This document shows positions 40,106 through 50,910 of a DNA stretch of 64,000 bases, piece by piece; the stretch's first letter is position 1, and the number at the start of each line of letters is the position of its first letter. The notes under the pieces are model-generated. The model searched no databases, was not told where the DNA came from, and saw only the letters and a list, made by a program, of their open reading frames with translations. A program made the position numbers and the translations under genes. Origin of the DNA: Thermoleophilia bacterium (GTDB taxonomy: Bacteria; Actinomycetota; Thermoleophilia; RBG-16-64-13); assembly GCA_027493445.1 (NCBI GenBank), contig JAOSKU010000001.1, positions 1,228,501-1,292,500 on the forward strand. Direction: 5' to 3'.

Positions 40106-40417
40106 GTGAGCTCGAAACGGAAACACTGGGCCGAGATCGGCTTCGCGGTGCTGCGACCGGACGAGCGTCCGAACACCCTCCCTCCGGAGACGCGCTCCGT
40201 GCCGTACTACGCCCGGGTTAGCGGGTTTGTCACCGGGGAGCCGGCAGTGGGAGATACGGTCGAGATCGAGACGTCGCTGGGGCGGACGCTGCGGGGTGAG
40301 CTCCTGCAGATCGACCCCGCCTACAGTCACGGCTTCGGCCTCCCGGTCCTGGAGCTGATTGAGGCGGGGCTCGAGGCGAGGCTCCTCCTTTGGGATAAAG
40401 AGGACGGCGGCGAGTGA
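40106..40417 (+). CDS. ortA: 2-amino-4-oxopentanoate thiolase subunit OrtA-like
   Basis: 103 aa; LRPDERPNTLPPETRSVPYYARVSGFVTGEPAVGDTVEIETSLGRTLRGELLQIDPAYSHGFGLPVLEL, OrtA-type layout; overlaps ortB by 4 nt. Confidence 0.75.
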   Translation: MSSKRKHWAEIGFAVLRPDERPNTLPPETRSVPYYARVSGFVTGEPAVGDTVEIETSLGRTLRGELLQIDPAYSHGFGLPVLELIEAGLEARLLLWDKEDGGE

Positions 40418-41844
40418 CCGGCGTGCGCAGCACCGGCTACGCGGACGTGCTTGCGCGGCAGAGCCAGATCCTGCGCGACGCCAGCGGCATCGACTACCAC
40501 GCCTTTCGCCGCGGTCGCCTGGAGTACGACTACGAGGGCCTCATGGCTTCGACGGGGTACGGGCTCGAGGAGATCGTAGAAATCCAGCGGGGCTGCAAGG
40601 TAGGCGGCACCCCGCTCTTGGAGCTGCCCAACCTCACCCGACTCGCGCGCGCTCTCGCCCCTCCCGGTAACGGGGCCCGGATCCTCATGAAGGATGAAGC
40701 CGCCAACGCGTCCGGCAGCTTCAAAGCCCGGCGCGCGAGCCTCTCGGTGTGGGAGGCCAAGCGTGCCGGCTATCCCGGGGTCATCGCGGCCACATCGGGC
40801 AACTATGGGGCGGCGGTGGCGTCCATGGCGGCCATGCGCGGGCTCGCCTGCTTGATCCTGCAGGAGACCTTCGACTCCCGCGGCGTGGGTCAGCCGGAGA
40901 TCCTGGAGAAGGGCCGAGCGTGCGAGGCGTACGGAGCCGAGGTGTGGCAGCTGACGGTGGGACCCGAGCTCTTCTACGTGCATCTGCTGCTGCTGGAGGA
41001 GACAGGGTACTTCAACGCGTCGCTGTACACGCCCTTCTCCGTCGCCGGCATCGAGACCCTAGGCTGGGAGATCGGCCGGGAGGTCGTGGCGCTGACCGGC
41101 AGGCCTCCTGCCGCCGTCCTGGTCACCCACGCGGGCGGCGGCAACGTCACCGGGACGGCGCGGGGACTGCAGGCGGCGGGCTGTTCCGAAACCCAGGTAG
41201 TGGGTGTGAGTGTGGATCTGCGCGGATTGCGGATGGACAGCGACCGCGATTTCAACCGCAAGAGTTTCACCACCGGTCACACCGGCTTCGGCGTCCCTTT
41301 CCTCCTGAACCCCGACAGGGTCGACGTGCCCCACAACGCCGCCCGGCCGCTGCGCTGGCTCGACCGCTACCTCATGGTCACGCAGGGCGCGGTTTTCTAC
41401 ACCACCCAGCTGCTGGCGGAGCTCGAGGGTCTGGAACGGGGGCCTACCGGCAACACCTCCCTGACCGCCGCGCTCAAGCTGTCCCAGGAGCTCCCCGCGG
41501 ACGACGTGATCGTCGTTCAGGAGACCGAGTACACCGGTGCGGGAAAGCATCCTACCGCCCAACTGACCTTCGCCCGCGCGAACGGGGTCAAGGTGATCCG
41601 AGGCCGGCCCGAAGACAATGTCCCCGGAACCAGCATCGCCATCCCCCGAGATCCCGCCGATCTGGACTATGAGGAGCTCGATCTGGAGAGAATTCGGACC
41701 GGCTATCTGAACGGCCGTCTCCGGCATATCGGGCTGGTGGGACCGGAGGACCTGACGGCCGCGGAGGTATGCTATCTCGCCGAGGAGACCGGCGTGAGCG
41801 AGGAGAGATGTCGAGCGCTTCTCCACGCCTCCATGGTCAGATGA
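40414..41844 (+). CDS. ortB: 2-amino-4-oxopentanoate thiolase subunit OrtB-like (PLP-dependent)
   Basis: 476 aa; GTPLLELPNLTRLARAL...KDEAANASGSFKARRASLSVWEAKRAGYPGVIAATSGNYGAAVASMAAMRGL...QETEYTGAGKHPTAQLTFA. Confidence 0.8.
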   Translation: MTGVRSTGYADVLARQSQILRDASGIDYHAFRRGRLEYDYEGLMASTGYGLEEIVEIQRGCKVGGTPLLELPNLTRLARALAPPGNGARILMKDEAANASGSFKARRASLSVWEAKRAGYPGVIAATSGNYGAAVASMAAMRGLACLILQETFDSRGVGQPEILEKGRACEAYGAEVWQLTVGPELFYVHLLLLEETGYFNASLYTPFSVAGIETLGWEIGREVVALTGRPPAAVLVTHAGGGNVTGTARGLQAAGCSETQVVGVSVDLRGLRMDSDRDFNRKSFTTGHTGFGVPFLLNPDRVDVPHNAARPLRWLDRYLMVTQGAVFYTTQLLAELEGLERGPTGNTSLTAALKLSQELPADDVIVVQETEYTGAGKHPTAQLTFARANGVKVIRGRPEDNVPGTSIAIPRDPADLDYEELDLERIRTGYLNGRLRHIGLVGPEDLTAAEVCYLAEETGVSEERCRALLHASMVR

Positions 41845-41860
41845 GCGCAAGGAACGGGAC

Positions 41861-42508
41861 GTGAGAATGAAGACCGACCAGATTGATATCGACGTGGCAA
41901 GGGAGTCGAGCACCGAGTCCGGCGAGGAGCAGGCCGGCGCACCCGCTCTTTCAGGACCGTCCGGCGAGGAGGTATTGGGAACCCGCATCAGGCAACGACG
42001 ACTCGATCTCCGCTTGACTCAAAGCGACATCGCTTCATCCGCAGGCCTCACGAAGAGCTTTGTGAGCCAGATAGAGCGAGGCGTCACCGCTCCCTCCATC
42101 TCCACCCTGCGCGGGATCGCGAAAGCGCTCGACGTCTCCCTCTTCTACTTCTTCCAGGAGAGCAACTCGGATCACACAGTGGTCCGCCGGCATCAACGGG
42201 CCTCCGTGCGCAATCCGGGAGCCAATGTCTACTACGAGCTCTTGACGCCCGATCTGCGGCGCAACATCCAGATGATCTGGCTGCACATGGAGCCGGGACA
42301 GGTCACGAGCGACGTGCCGCGCGCACACGACGGCGAGGAGTGCGCGGTGGTCCTGGAGGGAACGGTGGAGGTGGAGATCGGTGGCATCGTCCACACCCTC
42401 TACGAAGGCGACAGCATCAGCTTCGACTCCGGGCAACCACACCGCACCCGCAACGTGGGCTCCGGACCGGCCACGATCATCAGCGCGGTCACGCCACCCT
42501 CGTTCTGA
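41861..42508 (+). CDS. XRE-family regulator with C-terminal cupin domain
   Basis: GTRIRQRRLDLRLTQSDIASSAGLTKSFVSQIERGVTAPSISTLRGIAKAL plus cupin EECAVVLEGTVEVEIGG. Confidence 0.93.
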   Translation: MRMKTDQIDIDVARESSTESGEEQAGAPALSGPSGEEVLGTRIRQRRLDLRLTQSDIASSAGLTKSFVSQIERGVTAPSISTLRGIAKALDVSLFYFFQESNSDHTVVRRHQRASVRNPGANVYYELLTPDLRRNIQMIWLHMEPGQVTSDVPRAHDGEECAVVLEGTVEVEIGGIVHTLYEGDSISFDSGQPHRTRNVGSGPATIISAVTPPSF

Positions 42509-42522
42509 CGCTCGCCGCGCGG

Positions 42523-44088
42523 CTAGAACACCCGATCCGGCCGCGCCCCGCTCGCCTCCCGCTGTTGGGCCACGTTGTTGAGGGCCCGTATGTAGGCCTT
42601 GGCCGAGGCCTCCATCACGTCGATGCTGACGGCCTGCCCGGCGTAGGTCTTGCCGTCGACCTCCACCACCACCCTCACCTCGCCTAGGGAGTCCTTGCCC
42701 GAGGTCACCGAGCGCACCCGGTAGTCGAGCAGCTTGCCGGTGATGCCCACGGCGTTGTCGATGGCCCGGAAGATGGATTCCACCGAGCCGCCGCTGAAGG
42801 CCTTTCCCCGGCGCGGCTGGCCGCCCCTGAAAACCTCCACCTGGCTGGTGGGGATGATCTCCGAGCCGGCGCTCACGTAGAAGCGGGTCAGGCTGTAGAT
42901 GTCTTCACGCTCCCGGATCTCCTCGGTGGCCAGAGCCTCCAGGTCGAGGGCGGTCACCTGCTTCTTCTTGTCGGCAACCTCCTTGAAGCGGCGGAAGGCC
43001 TCATCGAGCTCGGCACCGGTCAGGTGGATCCCAAGCTCGGCCAGATGGGCTCTCAGCGCGTGGCGGCCGGAGTGCTTGCCGAGCACGATGTCCGACTCGC
43101 CCAGGCCGATGTCCCGGGCGCGCATGATCTCGTAGGTGGTGCGCTCCTTGAGCACGCCGTCCTGGTGGATGCCCGACTCGTGGGCGAAGGCGTTCTTGCC
43201 CACGACGGCCTTGTTGGGCTGCACCTGGTAGCCGGTCAGGTTGGAGACCATGCGGCTGGTGCGGGCGATCTCGGTGGTGTTCAGGTTCACCGGGCGCTGC
43301 ATGATGTCTTGGCGGGTGACCAGGGCCATGGCCACCTCCTCGATGGCGGCGTTGCCGGCCCGCTCGCCCAGGCCGTTCACGGCCACCTCCACCTGGGTAG
43401 CCCCCCGCTCCACCGCGGCCAGGGAGTTGGCCACGGCCAGCCCCAGGTCGTTGTGGCAGTGCACCGACACCACCACGCCGGCCAGGCCGGGGGCCTTCTC
43501 GTAGAGCGTGTCGATCAGGGCGGAGAACTCGCTCGGAAGCGTATACCCTACAGTATCGGGAATGTTGATGGTGGTGGCGCCCGCCTCGATGGCGGTTTGC
43601 AGCACCTCGGCCAGGAAGTCCACGTCGGAGCGGGTGGCGTCCATGGCCGAGAACTCCACCTCACCCGGGCAGAGCGAGACGCACAGCCCCACCAGTTCCG
43701 TGGTGATGGCGATCACCTCGGGCCGGCTCTTCTTGATCTGGTGCTGCAGGTGGATGTCGGAGGTGGAGATGAAGGTGTGGATGCGGGGGCGCTCGGCGTC
43801 CTTGATGGCCTCCCAGCAGGTATGGATGTCGCTCTCGACGCAACGGGCCAGGCCACAGATCACCGCCCCTTTCACCTCGCGGGCGATGGCCTGCACCGCC
43901 TCGAAATCACCCGGGCTGGTGGCCGGAAAGCCGGCCTCGATGACGTCCACCCCAAGGCGCACCAGCTGGTGAGCGATCTCCAGCTTCTCGGCCATGTTCA
44001 GGCTGATGCCCGGCGACTGCTCTCCATCGCGCAAGGTGGTATCGAAGAAAACGACGGGTTTCCCCAGATTGCGACGCGCGGCGGACAT
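42523..44088 (-). CDS. leuA: 2-isopropylmalate synthase
   Basis: [31 protein letters not shown]...[21 protein letters not shown]. Confidence 0.95.
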   Translation of the reverse strand: MSAARRNLGKPVVFFDTTLRDGEQSPGISLNMAEKLEIAHQLVRLGVDVIEAGFPATSPGDFEAVQAIAREVKGAVICGLARCVESDIHTCWEAIKDAERPRIHTFISTSDIHLQHQIKKSRPEVIAITTELVGLCVSLCPGEVEFSAMDATRSDVDFLAEVLQTAIEAGATTINIPDTVGYTLPSEFSALIDTLYEKAPGLAGVVVSVHCHNDLGLAVANSLAAVERGATQVEVAVNGLGERAGNAAIEEVAMALVTRQDIMQRPVNLNTTEIARTSRMVSNLTGYQVQPNKAVVGKNAFAHESGIHQDGVLKERTTYEIMRARDIGLGESDIVLGKHSGRHALRAHLAELGIHLTGAELDEAFRRFKEVADKKKQVTALDLEALATEEIREREDIYSLTRFYVSAGSEIIPTSQVEVFRGGQPRRGKAFSGGSVESIFRAIDNAVGITGKLLDYRVRSVTSGKDSLGEVRVVVEVDGKTYAGQAVSIDVMEASAKAYIRALNNVAQQREASGARPDRVF

Positions 44089-44506
44089 GACTCTCCCCTC
44101 TGTGGACTCGAACAGCTTCGAACGTGACGTGCCGGAAGGCGCCGGCTTCGCGTGACTTCTCCCCCTACCGGGGGAGCAGAAGCAGGAGGGAAAGGAGCAG
44201 GGCCAGGCGGAGAGTGCGCGGCAAGGCGGGACGCCGAGAGGTTCCCGTGCCGGTGGTGCCGCGGATGTTCGCTGCCTGTTGCATGGGCGACAGTGTAATG
44301 CACGACCGGGCGGGAAGCAAGCGCCCGGGCTCGGCGAGGGCGCCGGAAGCCATGCGAAATACGCAGGTACGAGGTGGCAGGAAGACTTGCACTCTTTCAC
44401 GATATTGGGTCGGGTTCCTGGCGCCGTCGGCCGCTGGATCATGGGCGCTCTGAGGAGCCTTGGTCAGGCGCAGAGATCGACTCGACGCAGGAGCGGCCGT
44501 GGGCTT

Positions 44507-44961
44507 CAGCGAGGACAGGTGGATCCGGAGCGAAGCCCCTTGCACATGAACGTGCGCGTGCGAGGTCCGAGGTTTCGTCACCGTTTGATCCCATGTCAGT
44601 TGCGTCAGGGCTTGAACACGTTCGTCAACCGAGACGAGGAGCTCTCCGCGCTCGGGCGTTGGGGGTCGGGCCGGGGGAGATGACTTGCCCCGGTCTGGGG
44701 CCGGCGCCGCGTGGGCAAGACCATGCTCATTCAGCGCTTTAGTGCGGGGAAGGAAGACCATCTTCCAAACCGCCCCGGCCGGGCCACCGGCGACGAACTG
44801 AGGGTTCTTTCCGCCGCCGCCCTCCCTGTGCTGCAAGGGGGTCTCCGAGATCTCGCCGCCCGCCCTTTCGCCGGCTGGGACGACGTCCTCGACACCTGTG
44901 CTGCCGCCGCGCAAGACGATCCGGTCCTTCTTGCGGTTCCGCCGTCCGCACGATGCAGGCT
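44507..44961. repeat. Inverted-repeat partner of 63307..63762
   Basis: ~455 bp near-identical in reverse orientation. Confidence 0.9.
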
Positions 44962-45620
44962 GGGCAGGAGGAGCGCGCCCCTCTTTCCGGCCGCTTCGAC
45001 CTGTCGATGCAGGTCCATCCATCCCGGCCCCAGGAAGCCGCACTCATGCTTCCCCATCTCTCCCCAAAGGAGCGTGCCTTGGTGTGGGGTCTCTTGGGGG
45101 GTACGCCCCTTTATCTGTCCTGGTGGGATGAGCAGCAGTCGGTGCGCGCGAACCTCAGACGTCTCTTCTGCGAGCCAGGCGCTCCGCTTCTGACCGAGGG
45201 TCAGCTGTTGCTGGCCACGGAGGCGGAGGTAGGCGGGTTGGGCGGCCTGGTCCTTCGGGCCATCGCCGCAGGAAGGGCAGGAATCCTTTCCGCACGCGCA
45301 GGCGGGTCTACGGCATGGTCGACAACTACCTTGCCGTCTGGTTGCGGACGGTCAACCGTTACCGGGCCGAGATCGACGCGGTGGCGCTCGCCGGGCGCTC
45401 CCGGGAAGCCGTTCTTGCCGGAGAGGCGCAATGGGCCCGGTGTGTGTCCAGGCCCCGGCTCTTGCGGGACCCGGAGCGTAAAGCGCAACTACTGCCTAGG
45501 CGCCGGAGCGACCTGATGTTCGCGCTCTCTGCCCGCGTGGAGGTACGACTCCAAGAGCAACCAGGTGTCCACGAGAGCTGTCAACTCCACTCCTCCTGCC
45601 GGACAGCGGTATCGCAGGGG
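44559..45620 (+). pseudogene. Decayed ATP-binding protein (archaeal-type ATPase/DUF234-like)
   Basis: [71 protein letters not shown] in several frames. Confidence 0.6.
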
Positions 45621-45819
45621 AGCTAACCGACTACCCCCTCTCAAGAATAGCAGCCATTCGGGATTCCACACACGTTTAATGGTGGAATGCAGGGATTCTC
45701 CCCTGGCGCTGAGTGTGGCATGAAGTTAAGGTACTACCACTTCATGTCAAAGCCTCTGGGGGGACAAAGCTGGAGGCGCCTCATCCTTCCCCGGAGGCCG
45801 TCGTTGAAAGGGGGGCTCG

Positions 45820-46182
45820 ATGAGTAGTGCGTCGATCGATCCCGATTGGAGAAAAAGGAAGAACGCAATCTTCTGGGTGCTCTGGGTGCTCCTGTGGACA
45901 CTCACGTGGTTCCCGCCGCTTGTGAGCTGGCTCAACAGCAAAGGGTCCTCCTGGTCGCCGATCATGATCTGGGTCCTGGCCATGATACTCGGGCAGATCG
46001 TCGTGATCTGGATCCACTTCTTCGTGGAATCTCGCAGCGGCGAGCTGGACGACACCGTGGCCGCCGTTGACTGGGGCAAGCTTGGAGGTAGGCCCGAGTC
46101 CTCGGAGATGTTCCGCAGTGGAGCACCTGGCCGCGTTCGCGGCGCGGTGGAAATCGGAGCCACCACCGCATCTCGAGCGTAA
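45820..46182 (+). CDS. Small membrane protein, probable symporter partner
   Basis: 120 aa, 2 TM; directly upstream of the SSS symporter. Confidence 0.6.
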   Translation: MSSASIDPDWRKRKNAIFWVLWVLLWTLTWFPPLVSWLNSKGSSWSPIMIWVLAMILGQIVVIWIHFFVESRSGELDDTVAAVDWGKLGGRPESSEMFRSGAPGRVRGAVEIGATTASRA

Positions 46183-46217
46183 GACACGTCGTTCGCCATC
46201 ATCACTGGGGGAAGGTA

Positions 46218-47744
46218 ATGCAAGACATCATCCGAGCGGAGAATTTTAGTATCATTCCGCTCATTGTTCTGGGGGCCATGATCGCGGTCAACTTCTGGGT
46301 GGTGCGCAGGGACCTAGGGGTGGAAACCTACGAGGAGTTCGCCACCGCCAACCGATCGGTGGGGTTCATCGGCGTGGCCCTGGCCATCTACACGACCTGG
46401 TACGTGGGCGCTATCTACACCGCCTGGGCCGGCTTTGCCGTCGGCCTGGGGTTCATAGCGTTCTACACTCTCGTCTACGGAACCTTCGGGCTCGTGACAA
46501 TGATGCTGATCGGGCGCAAGACCTTTCTCTGGGGCAAGAAGTATGGATGCCAGACGCAGGCCGACCTCATGGGCCTGCGCTACCAGTCGAAGACCCTCAA
46601 GGTCAGCCTGGGAGTGGCCGGTATCCTGTTCTCCATTCCCTGGCTCTTTATGGAGTTCGTGACCCTGGGGATCGCGTTCGAGTGGGCCTCATACGGGCGG
46701 GTGCCGGCCTGGGTGGGCATCCTGATCGGCGTGAGCATCGTCGGCTTCTATATCGGGCTGGGCGGGATGAAAGCCGCAATCACGGCGTCCATCTTCCAGG
46801 GTGGCTTCCAGTTCATCGCCGGCGTGGCACTCATGACTTACCTGATCTTCAAGCTTTGGGGGAGCTTTGGCGGCCTTTTCGGCGCCATCCAGACCCAGGA
46901 GCCGGCCCTGCTCACCTATCCAGGGCCCGGGGCGACCTTCCCGGTGCCCTTCTGGACGTCGATCATCATCACGAGCTCGCTGGGTAACTTCATGTGGCCC
47001 TGGGTCTTCAACAAGATCATCACCGCCGATAGTATCCGGTCCATCAAATTCGCCGGGTTGGGGGCACCGATCCTAGGTGCCATCACTTGGACCCTCTTCG
47101 TGTGGCTGGGAATGGGAAGCCACCTCTACCAGGAGGGAGCGGCCGACCCCCAACAAGCCTACTTCTTCATCCACAGACTGGGCGGGCCAACGGTGCTGGG
47201 GTTCTTTGTGGCGGTGGTGGTGGCTACGAACATCTCGACTGTGGCGGCGATCATCCAGGCTATCTCCACACATATCACCGTCGACATCGCGGAGGTCTTC
47301 GATCGGCGCATCAGCGACAAGGGGGCCATTCGCCTGTCGCGGGCGGTGGTCGTCGCCTCGTGTGTGGTGGCCTTCGGAATGAGTGTTCTTCTCAGCCTGG
47401 ACAAGCTCATCTTCTGGGCGCTCTTCACGTACCAAGGAATGGTGCTTTTCTGGCCCATCGTGGTGCTGGGCATGTGGTGGAAGCGGGCTAATGCCGCGGG
47501 AGCCCTGGTGGGTCTGTTTGGCGGCATCGGGCTCTCCTGGGTCTTGACGCTGCTGAAGCCCGGGTTCCTGGGAACTTGGGGCTGGACCGAAGGCATGTAC
47601 GCTTCAGCCTTCACGTTCATCGTGATGCTCATCTTCGGCCTTGCCAAGAAACCGGAGCCGTATGTTGACCATCTCTTCGACGATCTCAACCCGGAGCCGT
47701 ACCCCCTCGTGGGAGAGGCCCTTCCAACCGGCGCGACATCGTAA
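46218..47744 (+). CDS. Sodium:solute symporter (SSS family)
   Basis: 508 aa, ~13 TM; SSS-like sequence throughout. Confidence 0.88.
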   Translation: MQDIIRAENFSIIPLIVLGAMIAVNFWVVRRDLGVETYEEFATANRSVGFIGVALAIYTTWYVGAIYTAWAGFAVGLGFIAFYTLVYGTFGLVTMMLIGRKTFLWGKKYGCQTQADLMGLRYQSKTLKVSLGVAGILFSIPWLFMEFVTLGIAFEWASYGRVPAWVGILIGVSIVGFYIGLGGMKAAITASIFQGGFQFIAGVALMTYLIFKLWGSFGGLFGAIQTQEPALLTYPGPGATFPVPFWTSIIITSSLGNFMWPWVFNKIITADSIRSIKFAGLGAPILGAITWTLFVWLGMGSHLYQEGAADPQQAYFFIHRLGGPTVLGFFVAVVVATNISTVAAIIQAISTHITVDIAEVFDRRISDKGAIRLSRAVVVASCVVAFGMSVLLSLDKLIFWALFTYQGMVLFWPIVVLGMWWKRANAAGALVGLFGGIGLSWVLTLLKPGFLGTWGWTEGMYASAFTFIVMLIFGLAKKPEPYVDHLFDDLNPEPYPLVGEALPTGATS

Positions 47745-47862
47745 GGCTTCCGGCTGCCGCGGCCTGTCGCCCGCCGCCAATTGCGCCGTGCGACAGGCCG
47801 CCAAGGCCCAGAGCTGCCAGCCCACACGAAACTGAAGAGAGTAGTAAATAGCGGAAGGGAGG

Positions 47863-48228
47863 GTGAAGATGCCTCAGGCGGTCCCCAAGGAGCATGAAGT
47901 CCTCGTTGGAGTCGATGGGCGGATTCTCCAAGACGAGGTGAAGCCGCTTGTTGATGCAGAGATTATCGAGGAACACCGGCGGAACCCGATCGGCTTCCAC
48001 ACCGACGAGCTCGAAAGGGTCCTGATCTATCTCCGCAAGCACCAGCTGCAACAGGAAGGGAAGCTCGTCATCGTGTGCACGAAGCCTCACAAGGAATGGT
48101 GCATAGGTGTGCTCTCCGGCGTGCGTGGCATCCCGCCAACCATTCTGAGAGATCAGGTGTTCTCATCGCGGGAGGAAGCCGAACACGGGATCTTCTTGAA
48201 GCGGATCAAGGACTTGGGACTCGTGTGA
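47863..48228 (+). CDS. dmfA1: N,N-dimethylformamidase small-subunit-like protein
   Basis: VDAEIIEEHRRNPIGFHTDELERVLIYLR...FSSREEAEHGIFLKRIKDL resembles DMFase alpha (small) subunit; adjacent to large subunit. Confidence 0.75.
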   Translation: MKMPQAVPKEHEVLVGVDGRILQDEVKPLVDAEIIEEHRRNPIGFHTDELERVLIYLRKHQLQQEGKLVIVCTKPHKEWCIGVLSGVRGIPPTILRDQVFSSREEAEHGIFLKRIKDLGLV

Positions 48229-48279
48229 CACCTCTGAGCGAGTAGAGAAGCAAGTCTAACTCTCGGCTTCAAAGGAGCA

Positions 48280-50637
48280 TTGAAGATGACCGTGGTAGGT
48301 TATAGCGACAAACTCAGCGCCTTTCCCGGCGAGAAGATCAAGTTCATGGTCAGCTGCGACTCGGTCGAGTATCAGGCCGATATAGTCAAGCTCATTCACG
48401 GCGACACGAACCCAGACGGGCCCGGATTCAAGGAGGAGTTTGTCCAGACGGGCGCTTCTGGTCGGTATCCCGGGCACCAGCAGGAGATTCACAGCGGCTC
48501 CTACGTTGTGGTGCAGGACAGCGCTGGTTTCCAGGGCCTCGATGCCTTCGCACTGCAGGCCTACATCTGGCCCACCACTCCGGCCAAGGGGCCGCAGGGC
48601 GAGATGAAGTGGTGCAGCAGCACCGGCTGGTGCATGTCGGCGAACGGCGTGAGCAAGGGTGCTCAGGGCATTATCACCAAGTGGAACGCCGCCAGCCGTT
48701 CCGGCTATGCCCTGGTTGCCGACGAGGACGGGTGCGTGGCACTCTGGTTGGGGGATGGCAACGGCGGCGTGGCTAAGATCAGCTCGAGAGCACCCCTGCT
48801 GGCCAAGTGCTGGTACTTCGTCAGCACCTCGTACGATCGCGGCCGAGTCGTCATCCAACAAGAACCCATCGTGGGACCAGCCAACGGCCGCTTCTCCCTT
48901 CCGTACCCGCTAGACGGCACCACGGCCAGGGTCGAGCAGACGACGACCGTCCGTCCTTCGGGGGCCCCGGGCACGCCCCTTCTCATTGCCGGTTGGGTCG
49001 AGCTCATCGAGAACGGCATGCTGGTGCAGGGCGGCAAGTACAACGGCAAGATCGACCGACCCCGCCTGACCAGTCGCCCGCTAGCGCGGGACGAGATGGA
49101 CGCCCCGCAGGGTCCGCATGTCATCGCCGCCTGGGACTTCGCCCACGGCATCACCCGAAAGGGCGTGGCCACCAAGAAGGCCACCGACTTGTCGGCAAAC
49201 GGCCTGCACGGGTGCATCGTCAATCAACCGGCCCGGGCAGTCACCGGGTACAACTGGACCTCCCAAGACATGTGCTTCGTGCACGCGCCCGAGCAGTACG
49301 GCGCCATCCACTTCCACGACGACGACGTAGCCGATGCCGGTTGGGAAGTAGACTTCGAGCTGACCGTCCCCGACAGTATAAGGAGCGGCCTCTACGCAGC
49401 GCGCCTGCGCGCGGGCGAAGACGAAGATGAGGATTACATCCCCTTCTACGTGCGGCCCAAGCGCGGGCAAGAAGCTAAAATCGCCTTCCTGGCGCCCACA
49501 GCTTCGTACATGGCTTACGCAAACGATCACCTCACTACCAATGCTGCTCTGGCCGAGCTGCTTGTCGCGCGCACGCCGGTGATGGGGGCAAACGACCTTT
49601 TCCTGGCGGAGCACCGCGAGTACGGCCTCTCGACCTACGATACTCACTCAGACGGCAGCGGGGTCTGCTACTCTTCGCGCCTGCGGCCCATCCTGAACAT
49701 GAGGCCCAAGTATCGGCACTGGTTGTCGCCCTCTTTGTGGCAGTTCAATGCCGATTTGCACCTGATCGACTGGCTCACTGAAATGGGCTATGAGTTCGAC
49801 GTGGTCACCGATCAGGACCTCAACCTGGAGGGCGTGGACCTCATCAAGCCATACAAAGTCGTTCTTACCGGGTCGCATCCGGAGTACTACTCCAACCAGA
49901 TGTTGGACGCCGTGGAAGCCTACCAGCGGGGTGGTGGGCGCTTCATGTACATGGGGGCCAACGGTTTCTATTGGGTGGTCTCCTACGATCCCAACGACCC
50001 GAACATCATCGAGGTGCGCAAGGGAGACGGCTCAAACGCCTGGAAGGCACTACCCGGCGAGAGACATCTGAGCTTCAACGGCGAGTACGGGACACTCTGG
50101 CGGCACCGCAACCGGGCGCCCCAGAAGATCGCCGGCACAGGGTTCGTGGCCGAGGGCTTCGACATCTCGTCGTACTACCGGCGTAACCCCGACAGCTTCG
50201 ATCCCCGCGCGGCCTGGATCTTCGAGGGCATCGGCGAGGATGAGCTCATCGGCGATTTCGGCCTTGTTGGCGGAGGCGCAGCCGGACTGGAGCTCGACAT
50301 CTACGATCAGGAACTCGGATCTCCGCCGCACGCCCTGGTGTTGGCCTCGTCGGAGAAGCACACCGACATATACCTTGAGGTGTTAGAAGAGCTGTTTTTC
50401 AATGTTCCCGGCATGAGCGGCACCCAGAACGCCCGAGTGCGCGCCGACATCGTCTACTACACGACGCCCAACGGAGGCGCGGTGTTCTCGCTAAGCTCCA
50501 TTGCCTTCTGTGGCAGTCTCTCCCACAACAACTACGACAACAATTGCTCGCGCATGATCGCCAACGTGGTAAATCGGTTCCTCCTTGACGAGGCGCCGCC
50601 TTCCACGGCAGAGGCGGCTGCGGTAGTGGCACGCTGA
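48280..50637 (+). CDS. dmfA2: N,N-dimethylformamidase large-subunit-like protein
   Basis: 785 aa; GYSDKLSAFPGEKIKFMVSC...; AFLAPTASYMAYANDHL...YDTHSDGSGVCYSSRLRPILNMRPKYR. Confidence 0.85.
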   Translation: MKMTVVGYSDKLSAFPGEKIKFMVSCDSVEYQADIVKLIHGDTNPDGPGFKEEFVQTGASGRYPGHQQEIHSGSYVVVQDSAGFQGLDAFALQAYIWPTTPAKGPQGEMKWCSSTGWCMSANGVSKGAQGIITKWNAASRSGYALVADEDGCVALWLGDGNGGVAKISSRAPLLAKCWYFVSTSYDRGRVVIQQEPIVGPANGRFSLPYPLDGTTARVEQTTTVRPSGAPGTPLLIAGWVELIENGMLVQGGKYNGKIDRPRLTSRPLARDEMDAPQGPHVIAAWDFAHGITRKGVATKKATDLSANGLHGCIVNQPARAVTGYNWTSQDMCFVHAPEQYGAIHFHDDDVADAGWEVDFELTVPDSIRSGLYAARLRAGEDEDEDYIPFYVRPKRGQEAKIAFLAPTASYMAYANDHLTTNAALAELLVARTPVMGANDLFLAEHREYGLSTYDTHSDGSGVCYSSRLRPILNMRPKYRHWLSPSLWQFNADLHLIDWLTEMGYEFDVVTDQDLNLEGVDLIKPYKVVLTGSHPEYYSNQMLDAVEAYQRGGGRFMYMGANGFYWVVSYDPNDPNIIEVRKGDGSNAWKALPGERHLSFNGEYGTLWRHRNRAPQKIAGTGFVAEGFDISSYYRRNPDSFDPRAAWIFEGIGEDELIGDFGLVGGGAAGLELDIYDQELGSPPHALVLASSEKHTDIYLEVLEELFFNVPGMSGTQNARVRADIVYYTTPNGGAVFSLSSIAFCGSLSHNNYDNNCSRMIANVVNRFLLDEAPPSTAEAAAVVAR

Positions 50638-50658
50638 GCGTGGACGGGACGGTGCGTC

Positions 50659-50901
50659 GTGTGCACAGATGAGCGAAAGACCTTCGCGGGCATGCTGCAG
50701 ACCTTGAACGGCTTTCGGCCTGGAACGCTGGAAGGCAGGTATGTCATCGTCTGCACAAGACCGGGTCGAGAATGGCGAGTGGCGCAGCTGAGCACCAGGG
50801 AGGGCGCGCCCCTCGACTATGTCGGGGGCCAGATCTTCGGCTCTGTGGGGGCGGCCCAGCAGGCGGTTGCAGAGCTGCAGGCCGTCCGGCGAGTGGCCTA
50901 G
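50659..50901 (+). CDS. Small protein resembling the C-terminal half of the DMFase small subunit
   Basis: EGRYVIVCTRPGREWRVAQLSTREGAPLDYVGGQIFGSVGAAQQAVAELQ vs EGKLVIVCTKPHKEWCIGVLSGVRGIPPTILRDQVFSSREEAEHGIFLKRI (47863 CDS). Confidence 0.6.
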   Translation: MCTDERKTFAGMLQTLNGFRPGTLEGRYVIVCTRPGREWRVAQLSTREGAPLDYVGGQIFGSVGAAQQAVAELQAVRRVA

Positions 50902-50910
50902 AAAACGGGG

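Noticed and set aside
44165-45043. 292-aa minus ORF upstream of leuA
   Set aside because: Antisense to the decayed ATPase copy; no recognisable domain.
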